Shown piece by piece: positions 1-8,608 of a DNA stretch of 64,000 bases. A program made the translations under genes and the position numbers. Below the pieces are notes generated by a model. The model saw nothing but the letters and a program-made list of their open reading frames with translations. It did not search any database and had not been told where the DNA came from. Positions within the stretch are counted from its first letter, which is position 1. Every line of letters begins with the position of its first letter. Source of the DNA: Amycolatopsis decaplanina DSM 44594 (GTDB lineage: Bacteria; Actinomycetota; Actinomycetes; Mycobacteriales; Pseudonocardiaceae); the NCBI RefSeq assembly GCF_000342005.1, contig NZ_AOHO01000071.1:82365-146364 (forward strand). Reading direction: 5' to 3'.

Positions 1-624
1 CTTGTCCGACCGCCGCACCGCCCAGACGACGGCGAGCAGGCCGAGGGCGTACAGCGGGTATCCCATCGCGATCTTCGCGAAGGCCAGCCAGCCGGTGTAG
101 TCCTCGTCGTACAGCCAGCGCTGCACGACGAACCGGGCGCCGAAGATCAGCGCCATGGCGCCGGTCGCGATCGAATAGGCGATCAGCGACTTCTTGTCCT
201 TGCGCCAGGCGTGGCCGCTGCCGTTGAGCGCGTTCCACACCACGCCGGCGAGTGGCCATCGGACGACGATCGACAGGACGAAGACACCGCAGTAGACCAG
301 GCTCGTCCAGATGCCGAACAGGAAGAAACCCTTGGCCGAACCCGTCCGGTAGGCGATGAACGCCGCGATCGCGACGCCGAAGAACCCGGAGATCGCGGGC
401 TGCAGCGGCTCCTTGCGGACGATCCGCAGCACGGTGATCGCCACCGCGCTGCCCACGGCGGCCCAGATCCCCACCATGAGCCCGAAGATCGCGTTCGCGA
501 TGACGAACACGATGACCGGCAGCGAGGAATAGAACAGTCCGGACAACCCGCCCATCTGTTCCAACAGGGTGGGCTGGGGCTTCTTGTCTTCGGTCTTCTC
601 TTCGCCGCCGACGGGTTCAGTCAC
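1..624 (-). CDS. DUF3159 family membrane protein (3' end cut by window)
   Basis: Open frame from a GTG at 624 down to base 1 with no stop, so the C-terminus lies outside the window (208 residues visible). The first ~20 residues are charged and Lys/Glu/Pro-rich. About five or six hydrophobic segments follow, beginning near GLFYSSLPVIVFVIANAIFG. This layout and the position next to an OB-fold gene fit the actinobacterial DUF3159 family (Rv2693c in M. tuberculosis, from memory). Its function is unknown. The OB-fold gene ends 9 bp upstream of this start on the same strand, so the two are probably cotranscribed. Confidence 0.85.
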   Translation of the reverse strand, partial: MTEPVGGEEKTEDKKPQPTLLEQMGGLSGLFYSSLPVIVFVIANAIFGLMVGIWAAVGSAVAITVLRIVRKEPLQPAISGFFGVAIAAFIAYRTGSAKGFFLFGIWTSLVYCGVFVLSIVVRWPLAGVVWNALNGSGHAWRKDKKSLIAYSIATGAMALIFGARFVVQRWLYDEDYTGWLAFAKIAMGYPLYALGLLAVVWAVRRSDK

Positions 625-633
625 GATGCGGGA

Positions 634-1014
634 TCAACTCACAGGGCTCTGAAGTTCGTAATAGGGGTTGTAAAGCACCTTCTGACCATCACGTTCGGCC
701 ATCCGGCCGCGCACCTTGATGGTTCGCCCGGGTTCGATCCCGGGGATCCGGCGGCGTCCGAGCCAGATTAGCGTCACACCCTGTGTGCCGTCGAACAACT
801 CGGCCTGCAACGTCGCGGCCTCGTTGGTCGGGCAGAGTTCCACGCTGCGGAGTCTGCCGAGCACCGTCACCTCTTGACCCGACCGGCAGTCGCAGGCGCG
901 CTGCGCTCCGCCGGCCTCGGATTTTTCGGACAGATCGTCGGCGTCGAGATCCTCGACGTCGCTGGTCAGCTTGCGGACCAGCCGGCTGAAGTAGCCGCCG
1001 TCTTTGGCGGGCAT
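634..1014 (-). CDS. OB-fold nucleic-acid-binding protein
   Basis: 126 residues from an ATG at 1014 (MPAKDGGYFSRLVRKL). The frame runs open upstream, but that stretch has no conserved look and would cross the divergent hydrolase promoter. The C-terminal two thirds reads as an OB-fold: a VTVLGRLRSVEL strand, an ELFDGTQGVTLIWLGRRRIPGI strand pair and a final IKVRGRMAERDGQKVLYNPYYEL. It resembles the small OB proteins next to DUF3159 in actinobacteria (Rv2694c, from memory). A nucleic-acid-binding role is inferred from the fold only. It probably forms an operon with the DUF3159 gene. Confidence 0.85.
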   Translation of the reverse strand: MPAKDGGYFSRLVRKLTSDVEDLDADDLSEKSEAGGAQRACDCRSGQEVTVLGRLRSVELCPTNEAATLQAELFDGTQGVTLIWLGRRRIPGIEPGRTIKVRGRMAERDGQKVLYNPYYELQSPVS

Positions 1015-1117
1015 AACGGTGCTCCTGTGCTCCGGGGCCCCCGACTTGAACGGCCCGTGCGTAATCCAGCGTAACTGTGCTCGGACCAGGACAACGGGTT
1101 TGGGAGAAGATCGCAAC

Positions 1118-1825
1118 GTGACCTCCGCTATTCCGCCTACGACGGCCGTAGTACTCCCCGGCACCGGGTCCGACGAAGTGTTCGTGCGCGGCGTGTTCTC
1201 CGGTCCGCTGCGGGCGCTCGGCATCCGGTTGATCGCCCCGCCGCCACCTCCTGGCGAGCGTCTCGCGGACGGCTATCTCGAGGAGCTGGACAGGCTGGCC
1301 GGCGAGCACGGTCCGCTGCTCGTCGGCGGCATCTCGTTCGGCGCGCACCTGTCGGCGGAGTGGGCGGCGCGCAATCCGGGCCGCTGCACCGGCCTGCTGG
1401 CCGCGCTCCCGGCCTGGAACGGCCCGGCCGGGCGAGCACCAGCGTCGCTCGCCGCGCGGCTGTCAGCGGATCTGGTGGCCGAAAACGGGGTCGACGGCGC
1501 GCTGGCGAAATCCTCCGACGGTGTCCCGGAGTGGCTTTCGGCGGAACTCGGCCGCGCGTGGCGGCGGCACGGTGCCGGGCTGGCGGCGAGCCTGCGGACG
1601 GCGGCGTCCCATCCCGCCCCGGCACTCGAGGATCTGAAAGGCCTCGACGTACCCGCGGGGATCGGCGCGTGCGTGGACGATCCGATCCACCCGGTGGAGG
1701 TCGCCCGCGCGTGGGCGGACGCCCTGCCGCGCGCCGAGGTCGGCGAGTCGACGCTCACCGCCCTCGGCGCGGACCGGGAATCCCTGGGCCGGGCGACCGT
1801 GCTGGCCTGGCTGAAAGCGCGCTAG
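1118..1825 (+). CDS. alpha/beta hydrolase
   Basis: 235 residues. I chose the GTG at 1118 because GGGAGAAGA sits about 8 bases upstream and the residue that follows begins the conserved VTSAIPPTTAVVLPGTGSDE. The upstream TTG extension would overlap the OB-fold gene. A nucleophile-elbow-like GGISFGAHLSAEWAAR (GxSxG as GISFG) and an IGACVDDPIHPVEVA stretch, where the acid residue would be expected, fit an alpha/beta hydrolase. Substrate unknown. Corresponds by position to Rv2695c (memory). Its stop overlaps the convergent DUF3710 gene by 4 bp. Confidence 0.85.
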   Translation: MTSAIPPTTAVVLPGTGSDEVFVRGVFSGPLRALGIRLIAPPPPPGERLADGYLEELDRLAGEHGPLLVGGISFGAHLSAEWAARNPGRCTGLLAALPAWNGPAGRAPASLAARLSADLVAENGVDGALAKSSDGVPEWLSAELGRAWRRHGAGLAASLRTAASHPAPALEDLKGLDVPAGIGACVDDPIHPVEVARAWADALPRAEVGESTLTALGADRESLGRATVLAWLKAR

Positions 1826-2481
1826 CCCTGCTGCTCGGCGATGTGCTGCGCGACGGCGTCGGGCAGCGTGATGGTCAGCGGGGTGCGGACCGGCATCGGC
1901 GCGTCCCCGCGGTCGACGATGGTGTGCCGCACGATCTCCCGCAGCACGGCGGGCGCCTGCGACGCCTGCGACTGCGGCCCGGCGATGACGCCGCGGAGCA
2001 TCCAGCGCGGGCCGTCGACCCCGACGAACCGCAGCGCGACGTCGCCGACGATCGCGGACAGCTCCAGCCCCCACTCCCCCATACCGACCGAGACCTTGGC
2101 GCCGTCGGCCCGCAGCTGTTCGGTGAGCTCGGTGCTGACGTCCTTCCACAGCCCACCGGACCGCGGCGCCGCGTAACCGCTGACGGTGATCTGGCCCTGT
2201 TCGGTGACGACGTGCACCGCGCGGACACCGCCACTCTCCGGGTCCATCTCGACCTGGACCTGCGAACCGTCGGGCACCGGCACCTTCACCGAACCGAGGT
2301 CGATCCGCGGGATGCCGTCCTCGGGCGCGTCGGCGAGGTCGAAGGGGCCGTCGGAGGTCTCCGACAGCTGCGGCTCGATCTCCTCGTCGGCGGCGTCGGT
2401 GACACCGGGACGCTCCTCGACCTCCGGCGCGGCGTGCCGTCCGCTCGGCTTCGCCGCGCGCTTGCGTCCGAAAATCCCCAC
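1822..2481 (-). CDS. DUF3710 domain-containing protein
   Basis: 219 residues from an ATG at 2481 (MGIFGRKRAAKPSGRHAAPE). A basic N-terminus and an acidic linker (residues ~20-60) precede a folded domain that starts near GIPRIDLGSVKVPVPDGSQVQVEMD and contains GPRWMLRGVIAG. This is the usual DUF3710 architecture of actinobacteria. Function unknown. It starts at the base where dut ends, so dut and this gene look translationally coupled, as in the M. tuberculosis order Rv2697c-Rv2696c (memory). Confidence 0.88.
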   Translation of the reverse strand: MGIFGRKRAAKPSGRHAAPEVEERPGVTDAADEEIEPQLSETSDGPFDLADAPEDGIPRIDLGSVKVPVPDGSQVQVEMDPESGGVRAVHVVTEQGQITVSGYAAPRSGGLWKDVSTELTEQLRADGAKVSVGMGEWGLELSAIVGDVALRFVGVDGPRWMLRGVIAGPQSQASQAPAVLREIVRHTIVDRGDAPMPVRTPLTITLPDAVAQHIAEQQG

Positions 2482-2963
2482 TAGTTCTCCGTCCCTTCCC
2501 TGGCTCCGGCTCCCAGTGTGGCGTGTCCGCCCGTGGAGCCATACCCTCCCTCGCCGCGCTCGGACGGCTCGAGTTCGGCGACCTCGACGAACTCCGCCTG
2601 TTCGACCCGTTGCACGACCAGCTGCGCGATCCGGTCGCCGCGGGTGAGCACGACCTTCTCGGAGAGATCATGGTTGATCAGGCAGACGCGGATCTCACCG
2701 CGGTACCCGGAGTCGATCGTGCCCGGGGTGTTGACGACCGAGAGGCCGACACGGGCGGCGAGACCCGAGCGCGGGTGGACGAAGCCCGCGTAGCCGGGCG
2801 GCAGCGCGATCGCGACACCCGTTCCGACCACCCCGCGTTCGCCGGGCGCGAGTACGAGATCCGAGGTGGTGACGAGGTCGGCGCCCGCGTCGCCGGGGCG
2901 CGCGTAGGCGGGGAGGGGGACCGAAGGATCGATCCGGGAAAGCAGTACCTGAACGGTGGACAC
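2481..2963 (-). CDS. dut: dUTP diphosphatase (dUTPase)
   Basis: Hydrolyses dUTP to dUMP and pyrophosphate, keeping uracil out of DNA and feeding dTMP synthesis. The classical trimeric-dUTPase motifs are visible: GDAGADL (motif 1), HPRSGLAARVGLSVVNTPGTID containing the uracil-binding region (motifs 2/3), RGDRIAQLVVQ (motif 4) and the glycine-rich C-terminal RGEGGYGSTG (motif 5), which closes over the phosphates. With the GTG at 2963 the protein is 160 residues, normal for the family. The longer upstream frame would run into the divergent DUF3093 gene. Only 24 bp separate the two divergent starts. Confidence 0.96.
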   Translation of the reverse strand: MSTVQVLLSRIDPSVPLPAYARPGDAGADLVTTSDLVLAPGERGVVGTGVAIALPPGYAGFVHPRSGLAARVGLSVVNTPGTIDSGYRGEIRVCLINHDLSEKVVLTRGDRIAQLVVQRVEQAEFVEVAELEPSERGEGGYGSTGGHATLGAGAREGTEN

Positions 2964-2987
2964 GGGCGGCGAGACTACCCTGAACGC

Positions 2988-3482
2988 GTGGGTGAAAGCG
3001 TGAACGCGGCCGAAGGCGGCGCCGTCAAGCATTCAGAGCGGCTCTACGTCCCTTGGTGGGGCTGGCCGTTGCCGCTGCTGGGCGGCGGGCTGCTGGCGGC
3101 GGAGATCGACATGGGCTATCCCGGGCTCCGCGGGTGGCTGCCGTACGTGGTGCTGATCCCCGCGGTGATCGCGCTGATGCTCTCGCTCGGCCGGTCGAAG
3201 GTGAAGGTGACCGGAGGCGCCGAGCCGGAGCTGTGGCTGCGCGACGCGCACCTGCCGCTCAAGTTCGTCGGCGACGTCGACGTCATCGACAAGGAAGCGA
3301 AGCGCAAGGCGCTCGGCCGCGACGCCGATCCGGCGGCCTTCGTGCTGCACCGGGGCTGGGTCGGCCCGGTCGTGCGGGTCTGGCTCACCGACCCGGACGA
3401 CCCGACGCCGTACTGGCTGTTCAGCACCCGGCATCCGGAGAAGGTGGCCGCGCTGCTCCGCCACCCCGCCTCGAAGTCCTAG
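2988..3482 (+). CDS. DUF3093 domain-containing membrane protein
   Basis: 164 residues from GTG 2988; a second in-frame GTG at 3000 is an equal alternative. Two hydrophobic segments near the N-terminus (LPLLGGGLLAAEI and LPYVVLIPAVIALMLSL) precede a cytosolic domain with KVKVTGGAEPELWLRDAHLPL and a C-terminal YWLFSTRHPEKVAALL. This is the standard DUF3093 pattern, counterpart of Rv2698 (memory). Function unknown. It is divergent from dut with almost no intergenic room, so the two promoters must overlap the opposite coding regions or the genes are leaderless. Confidence 0.88.
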   Translation: MGESVNAAEGGAVKHSERLYVPWWGWPLPLLGGGLLAAEIDMGYPGLRGWLPYVVLIPAVIALMLSLGRSKVKVTGGAEPELWLRDAHLPLKFVGDVDVIDKEAKRKALGRDADPAAFVLHRGWVGPVVRVWLTDPDDPTPYWLFSTRHPEKVAALLRHPASKS

Positions 3483-3507
3483 ACAAAGGCTCGTGCTTCA
3501 AAGGAAA

Positions 3508-3540
3508 GGGGGCCGGCCATCCGGCCGACCCCCTTATTCC
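3508..3540. terminator. Bidirectional hairpin between DUF3093 and DUF4193 genes
   Basis: A GGGGGCCGGCC arm (3508-3518) and a GGCCGACCCCC arm pair over 10 of 11 positions around a short loop, followed by a T-containing tail. It sits in the gap between two convergent genes and probably ends transcription from both sides. Confidence 0.7.
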
Positions 3541-3587
3541 TGTTGACCCCTAAGCCCCCTGTCGCGCCGTCCCCTGTGCCCGTGGGC

Positions 3588-3896
3588 TCAGGCGCAGTCG
3601 CGACAGATGAGCCGTCCGCCACTCTCCTCCGCCAGCCTGCTCCGGTGGTGCACCAGGAAGCAGACGGAGCAGGTGAACTCGTCGGCCTGCTTGGGCACGA
3701 CCTTGACGGTCAGGTCCTCCCCGGAAAGTCCGGAGAGGTCCGCGCCCGGCAGCTCGAAGTTCTCGGCGGTCGCGTCCTCGTCGACGTCCACGACGCCGGA
3801 CTGGTTTTCGTTACGCCTTGCCTTCAGCTCTTCCAACGAGTCTTCGGCCAGCTCGTCGGCTTCGCTGCGGCGCGGAGCGTCGTAGTCGGTCGCCAT
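3588..3896 (-). CDS. DUF4193 domain-containing protein
   Basis: 102 residues, ATG at 3896 with GGGTGAGGGAC just upstream as ribosome-binding site. The N-terminal half is acidic and flexible. The C-terminal half carries CSVCFLVHHRSRL and CRDC, a CxxC...CxxC arrangement typical of a zinc ribbon. This matches DUF4193 (Rv2699c by position, memory). Function is not known; zinc binding is inferred from the cysteines. Confidence 0.9.
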   Translation of the reverse strand: MATDYDAPRRSEADELAEDSLEELKARRNENQSGVVDVDEDATAENFELPGADLSGLSGEDLTVKVVPKQADEFTCSVCFLVHHRSRLAEESGGRLICRDCA

Positions 3897-4350
3897 TAGT
3901 CCCTCACCCCTGCGATGCTTTCGATGTCAGATGGCCCGGACCCGCGAGCCCGCGGCTCGTGAGTCCTTCGTGCCGCTGGTTAACGTCCCAGCGCCCCTGT
4001 TTGTGCCCGGCTGGGCAGTGAGCGAGGTCTCTCTTTTGCGCCTCTTACTGCCGCCTGAGCCCGCGAAGGGTAGCTCACGTCGATACCGGCTCTGCAACGA
4101 GTCAGACATTGACGGGATTACGTCACCCAACAGGGGGAACCCTGCTGTCAAGACGCCTGTCGTCCGAATGGGTTGCCCCCGCGTCGGGTACCTCACCCCT
4201 TGGGCTCGGCTGCTTGCCCGGAGTGGTCGTCGCGTGGTGCTATCCGGAGGCCCGCGCCGATCGCCTTCGCCGCAACGCATAGGCTGATCGGACACGATGG
4301 TGAGATGAAGCACCGTCCGGGGATCCGGGCTTTGGGGAAGGGACTGGCAG
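3897..4350. other. Divergent intergenic region, no gene assigned
   Basis: 454 bp between the divergent DUF4193 and cei genes. No convincing coding frame of its own. Small dyads occur (GAGCC/GGCTC at about 3946-3958; CAGGG/CCCTG at about 4131-4144), and TTGACA on the minus strand at 4151-4146 could be a -35 box for DUF4193, but I find no -10 at proper spacing. It presumably holds both promoters and possibly long leaders. Confidence 0.4.
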
Positions 4351-5034
4351 GTGGCGTCGGGGAACGGCATCGGGGACCGCGGGGCGAGGCCGTATCGCAA
4401 GCACAAGCCGCTGCCCGCGCTCATCGTCATCGGGGTGATGGCACTCGGCGCGGTCATCGTCTGGGTGAACGTCGTGGCGAGCAACGCCGACGTCGATGCC
4501 AAGGTCCGCTGCGATCCGCCGCCCCTCCCGCCGCAGGGTGTCACCTACACGCCGCTGGCGCACAACGGACTCGACGACCGCGCGCCGGTCCCGCCGGACA
4601 AGGTCGCCGTCCAGGTGCTCAACGGTTCCCAGGTCCGCGGCCAGGGCGGCATCGCCACCAGCACGCTCCGGGAACTCGGCTTCACCCAGATTCTCGAGCC
4701 GGACGTCGACCCGGCCTACAAGAACGCCGAAGCCAAGTGCCGCGGCCAGATCCGCTTCGGCGAGAACGGCGCCGCCGCGGCCCGCACGCTGAGCCTCGTG
4801 GTCCCGTGCGCGGAATTGGTCAAGGACAACCGCAAGGACGCTTCGGTCACGCTCACCACCGGCACCCTGCTCGGCGACATCCGCCCGAAGGCGGAGGCGC
4901 GCCAGGTCCTCGACCAGCTCACGCGGTGGTCGAAGGCGCAGCAGGGCAGCGGCGGCGGCGAGCAGTCGGCGGGCGGCGGTGCCCCGGTGATCGACCAGGC
5001 GCTGCTGAAGGCCGCCCGCGAAACCCCCTGCTGA
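4351..5034 (+). CDS. cei: Cei-like envelope integrity protein (LytR C-terminal domain)
   Basis: 227 residues from GTG 4351. A short cytosolic N-terminus is followed by one transmembrane helix (LPALIVIGVMALGAVIVWVNVV, about residues 21-42). The extracytoplasmic part contains a LytR_C-type domain beginning near VAVQVLNGSQVRGQGG and four or five cysteines that could form disulfides. This architecture and the position between DUF4193 and suhB match Rv2700 (Cei) of M. tuberculosis, reported to be needed for envelope integrity. The Ser/Gly-rich C-terminus is low complexity. It ends 4 bp before the convergent suhB stop. Confidence 0.85.
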   Translation: MASGNGIGDRGARPYRKHKPLPALIVIGVMALGAVIVWVNVVASNADVDAKVRCDPPPLPPQGVTYTPLAHNGLDDRAPVPPDKVAVQVLNGSQVRGQGGIATSTLRELGFTQILEPDVDPAYKNAEAKCRGQIRFGENGAAAARTLSLVVPCAELVKDNRKDASVTLTTGTLLGDIRPKAEARQVLDQLTRWSKAQQGSGGGEQSAGGGAPVIDQALLKAARETPC

Positions 5035-5038
5035 ACCC

Positions 5039-5857
5039 TCAGATCGCGCCCACACCCGAGTCGATCAGCGCCTGACGCAACGGAGCCCCGATCGACGGCG
5101 CCACCGCGAAGGTCGCGTCCGGCCCGAGTTCGGCGTCCTCCCCGGGAAGGGACACGTGGGCGCCCGCCTCGGCGGCGATGAGCGCCCCCGCGGCCCAGTC
5201 CCAGTGGCCGAGGCCGTGTTCGACGTAGGCGTCCAGCCAGCCCGCGGCGACCGCGCACAGATCGAGCGAGGCGGCCCCGTTGCGCCGGACGTCCCGCACC
5301 CGGGTCGCCAGTTCCGCGACGAACCGGGCCTGTTTCGTCCGCCGTTCCACCTTGTAGGCGAATCCGGTGCCGACGAGCGTCAGGTCGAGCCGCTCCGGGG
5401 CGTTGACCGACAGCGGCCGCCCGTCGAGGAACGCGCCCTGCCCGCGCGCGGCGGTCCAGCGGCGCCCGCTGACCGGTTCGACGACGGCGCCCGCCACCGA
5501 CACCCCGCCGACCTGCGCGGCCACCGACACGGCGAACCACGGCAGCCCATAGAGGAAGTTCACCGTGCCGTCGATCGGGTCGACCACCCAGGTCACCCCG
5601 TCACCGGCGATCCCGCCGCCCTCCTCGCCGAGCACGGCGTCGTCCGGGCGCAGTTCGGCGAGCCGTGCGCGCACCAGCCGTTCCGACTCGTGGTCCACCG
5701 CGGTCACCACGTCGGTGTCGGCGGATTTGGTGTCCACCCGCACCTCGCGGCCCGCGTTCATCCCGGTCCAGGCCTCGTGGACCAGCTCGGCAGCCTCGCC
5801 CGCGACACGCTCGGCGACACTCTTCAGCAACGTCTCGTCAACTCCCACGTCCGTCAT
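5039..5857 (-). CDS. suhB: Inositol monophosphatase family protein
   Basis: Mg-dependent phosphatase of the IMPase family; family members dephosphorylate inositol-1-phosphate and related sugar phosphates, a step toward phosphatidylinositol in actinomycetes. Metal-binding motifs are present: the GEEGGG glutamate, WVVDPIDGTVNF (DPIDGT) and the C-terminal GHWDWAAGALIAAEAG. With the ATG at 5857 it has 272 residues, normal for the family. The long upstream frame on this strand is an antisense shadow of ppgK. Divergent from ppgK with about 64 bp between starts, as in Rv2701c/Rv2702 (memory). Confidence 0.94.
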   Translation of the reverse strand: MTDVGVDETLLKSVAERVAGEAAELVHEAWTGMNAGREVRVDTKSADTDVVTAVDHESERLVRARLAELRPDDAVLGEEGGGIAGDGVTWVVDPIDGTVNFLYGLPWFAVSVAAQVGGVSVAGAVVEPVSGRRWTAARGQGAFLDGRPLSVNAPERLDLTLVGTGFAYKVERRTKQARFVAELATRVRDVRRNGAASLDLCAVAAGWLDAYVEHGLGHWDWAAGALIAAEAGAHVSLPGEDAELGPDATFAVAPSIGAPLRQALIDSGVGAI

Positions 5858-5921
5858 GTCACCACATCCGGTTAAAGTCTCCGAGGCAGGCTTCTGAATC
5901 GTGCGAGAAGGGACCACGTCC

Positions 5922-6686
<765 letters not shown>

Positions 6687-6696
6687 CGCGCCCACG

Positions 6697-6721
6697 GTGA
6701 CATCCGCGCCACGGATGTCAC
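6697..6721 (+). terminator. Hairpin after ppgK
   Basis: Perfect 10-bp inverted repeat GTGACATCCG / CGGATGTCAC with a 5-base loop, 10 bp past the ppgK stop and about 210 bp ahead of sigA. No T-run follows. It could end ppgK transcription or partly attenuate read-through into sigA. Confidence 0.55.
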
Positions 6722-6793
6722 TTCGGCGGGTCGCACGGCGTGTCGCGCCCGCCGGGTGGTGGTCCGCGCCGCGACGCTGTCACGTATCGTCGT

Positions 6794-6799
6794 TACAAT
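6794..6799 (+). promoter_or_regulatory. Possible -10 box of a sigA promoter
   Basis: TACAAT, a good -10 hexamer in an otherwise GC-rich 246-bp leader ahead of sigA. No convincing -35 is seen at 16-18 bp, so this call rests on the -10 alone. Confidence 0.35.
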
Positions 6800-6932
6800 G
6801 GAACACGGCCCACGGCGGCGGCACCCACGAGAACGAGGGAAACCGCAGGCCGAGGGGTGTTCCCCGAAGTTTGAGGCAGCCGAGACCATCACGCCTCGGC
6901 TCGTCATGATCGACCGCTGCGAAAGGGCGTAA

Positions 6933-8333
6933 GTGGCAGCCGCAAGAACCGCAACCCGAAGCGGGACGAAGACAGCGACCGCAGCCGGCGAGCCGGCCGA
7001 CGAGGCAGCCACCGACGCGGCGAAGCCCGCGGCGCGCAAGACCGCCGCCAAGGCGGCCGGCGCGAAGAAGGCCCCGGCGAAGAAGGCTCCGGCCAAGAAA
7101 CCCAGCACCAAGAGTGCGAAGACCGAAGACGGCGACCCGGAAGACGGTCCCGGCGACCTCGACGAGGCCGACCTCGAGACCCCGGATCTGTCCGACCTCG
7201 AAGAGGTCGAGGTGGACGTCGTCGACGCTTCCGTCACCGAGGAGACGGAAGAGGACGCGGAGTCCGACGAGGACGTCGAAGAGACGCCCGCCCGCGGGCG
7301 CCGCACGTCGACCGACAAGAACGCCGGGAAGTCTTCCGACAACCCGGACTTCGTCTGGGACGAGGAAGAGTCCGAGGCGCTGCGCCAGGCCCGCAAGGAC
7401 GCCGAGCTCACCGCTTCGGCCGACTCGGTCCGCGCGTACCTCAAGCAGATCGGCAAGGTCGCCCTGCTGAACGCCGAGGAGGAGGTGGAGCTCGCCAAGC
7501 GCATCGAGGCCGGGCTCTACGCCGCCGAGCGCGTCCGCAACGCCGAGGAGGAGGGCGAGAAGCTCGTCACCCAGATGCGACGCGACCTCAAGTGGATCGT
7601 GCGCGACGGTGAACGGGCGAAGAACCACCTCCTGGAGGCGAACCTCCGGCTCGTGGTCTCGCTGGCCAAGCGTTACACCGGCCGCGGCATGGCGTTCCTG
7701 GACCTGATCCAGGAGGGCAACCTCGGTCTGATCCGCGCGGTCGAGAAGTTCGACTACACCAAGGGCTACAAGTTCTCCACGTACGCCACCTGGTGGATCC
7801 GTCAGGCGATCACCCGCGCGATGGCCGACCAGGCCCGCACCATCCGTATCCCGGTGCACATGGTCGAGGTCATCAACAAGCTCGGCCGCATACAGCGCGA
7901 ACTGCTGCAGGACCTCGGTCGCGAGCCCACCCCCGAAGAGCTCGCCAAGGAAATGGACATCTCCCCGGAGAAGGTCCTCGAGATCCAGCAGTACGCCCGC
8001 GAGCCGATCTCGCTCGACCAGACCATCGGCGACGAGGGTGACTCGCAGCTCGGTGACTTCATCGAGGACTCCGAGGCCGTCGTCGCGGTCGACGCGGTGT
8101 CGTTCACGCTGCTGCAGGACCAGCTCCAGTCGGTGCTGCAGACGCTGTCCGAACGTGAGGCGGGTGTGGTGCGGCTGCGGTTCGGCCTCACCGACGGTCA
8201 GCCGCGCACGCTCGACGAGATCGGCCAGGTGTACGGGGTGACCCGTGAGCGCATCCGGCAGATCGAGTCGAAGACGATGTCGAAGCTGCGTCACCCGTCG
8301 CGTTCGCAGGTGCTGCGCGACTACCTGGACTGA
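6933..8333 (+). CDS. sigA: Principal RNA polymerase sigma factor (SigA/HrdB group 1)
   Basis: 466 residues from GTG 6933, with GAAAGGG upstream as ribosome-binding site. Residues 1-60 are an Ala/Lys-rich, histone-like tail and 60-125 are strongly acidic, as in actinobacterial primary sigma factors. Region 1.2 starts near SADSVRAYLKQIG (~163). Region 2 spans ~235-300 (EANLRLVVSLAKRYTGRG, GYKFSTYATWWIRQAITRAM) and binds core and the -10 element. Region 4 at the C-terminus (TLDEIGQVYGVTRERIRQIE) recognises the -35. Length and N-terminal extension separate it from the group 2 factor at 39093. Confidence 0.97.
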   Translation: MAAARTATRSGTKTATAAGEPADEAATDAAKPAARKTAAKAAGAKKAPAKKAPAKKPSTKSAKTEDGDPEDGPGDLDEADLETPDLSDLEEVEVDVVDASVTEETEEDAESDEDVEETPARGRRTSTDKNAGKSSDNPDFVWDEEESEALRQARKDAELTASADSVRAYLKQIGKVALLNAEEEVELAKRIEAGLYAAERVRNAEEEGEKLVTQMRRDLKWIVRDGERAKNHLLEANLRLVVSLAKRYTGRGMAFLDLIQEGNLGLIRAVEKFDYTKGYKFSTYATWWIRQAITRAMADQARTIRIPVHMVEVINKLGRIQRELLQDLGREPTPEELAKEMDISPEKVLEIQQYAREPISLDQTIGDEGDSQLGDFIEDSEAVVAVDAVSFTLLQDQLQSVLQTLSEREAGVVRLRFGLTDGQPRTLDEIGQVYGVTRERIRQIESKTMSKLRHPSRSQVLRDYLD

Positions 8334-8352
8334 GCCCAGGGTTCACGGAAGA

Positions 8353-8382
8353 CCCCGTCACCGTTTCGGTGGCGGGGTTTTT
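8353..8382 (+). terminator. Rho-independent terminator of sigA
   Basis: CCCCGTCACC and GGTGGCGGGG arms around a GTTTC loop, followed immediately by TTTTT. It begins 19 bp after the sigA stop. The clearest classical terminator in the window. Confidence 0.9.
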
Positions 8383-8422
8383 CGCGTCCGGTGCCATCCG
8401 CGGGCCACCCGCTGGGACCCGT

Positions 8423-8608
8423 GACTCGCGTGATCAGACACGGGACTCGCGTGATTGAGCGCCGAACTCGGGTGTGCGGCGTCTGATCACGCGAGTTCCG
8501 GCTCTGGTCACGCGAGTTCCGGCTCTGATCACGCGAGTTCCGGCTCTGATCACGCGAGTTCCGGCTCTGATCACGCGAGTTCCGGCTCTGGTCACGCGAG
8601 TTCCGCTC
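8423..8608. repeat. 21-bp tandem array with inverted copies
   Basis: Five consecutive 21-bp units with core TGATCACGCGAGTTCCGGCT run from 8484 to 8588, with one A/G difference between units (TGATC or TGGTC). A shortened sixth unit (8589-8608) ends within the stop codon of the convergent secreted-protein gene. Two inverted copies of the core (ACTCGCGTGATCAGA-like) at about 8423-8437 and 8445-8457 precede the array, so large hairpins can form between the two orientations. A related element is at 30105-30219. Confidence 0.9.

Noticed and set aside
4131..4151. Minus-strand TTGACA at 4151-4146 as a complete promoter for DUF4193
   Set aside because: No acceptable -10 within 16-19 bp; noted only as a possible -35.
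6780..8294. 504-codon minus-strand frame opposite sigA
   Set aside because: Leu/Gly/Val/Asp-rich antisense shadow of the third-position GC bias of sigA; no ribosome-binding site and no domain.
8423..8608. CRISPR array
   Set aside because: Units are contiguous 21-mers with no unique spacers, and no cas genes are near.
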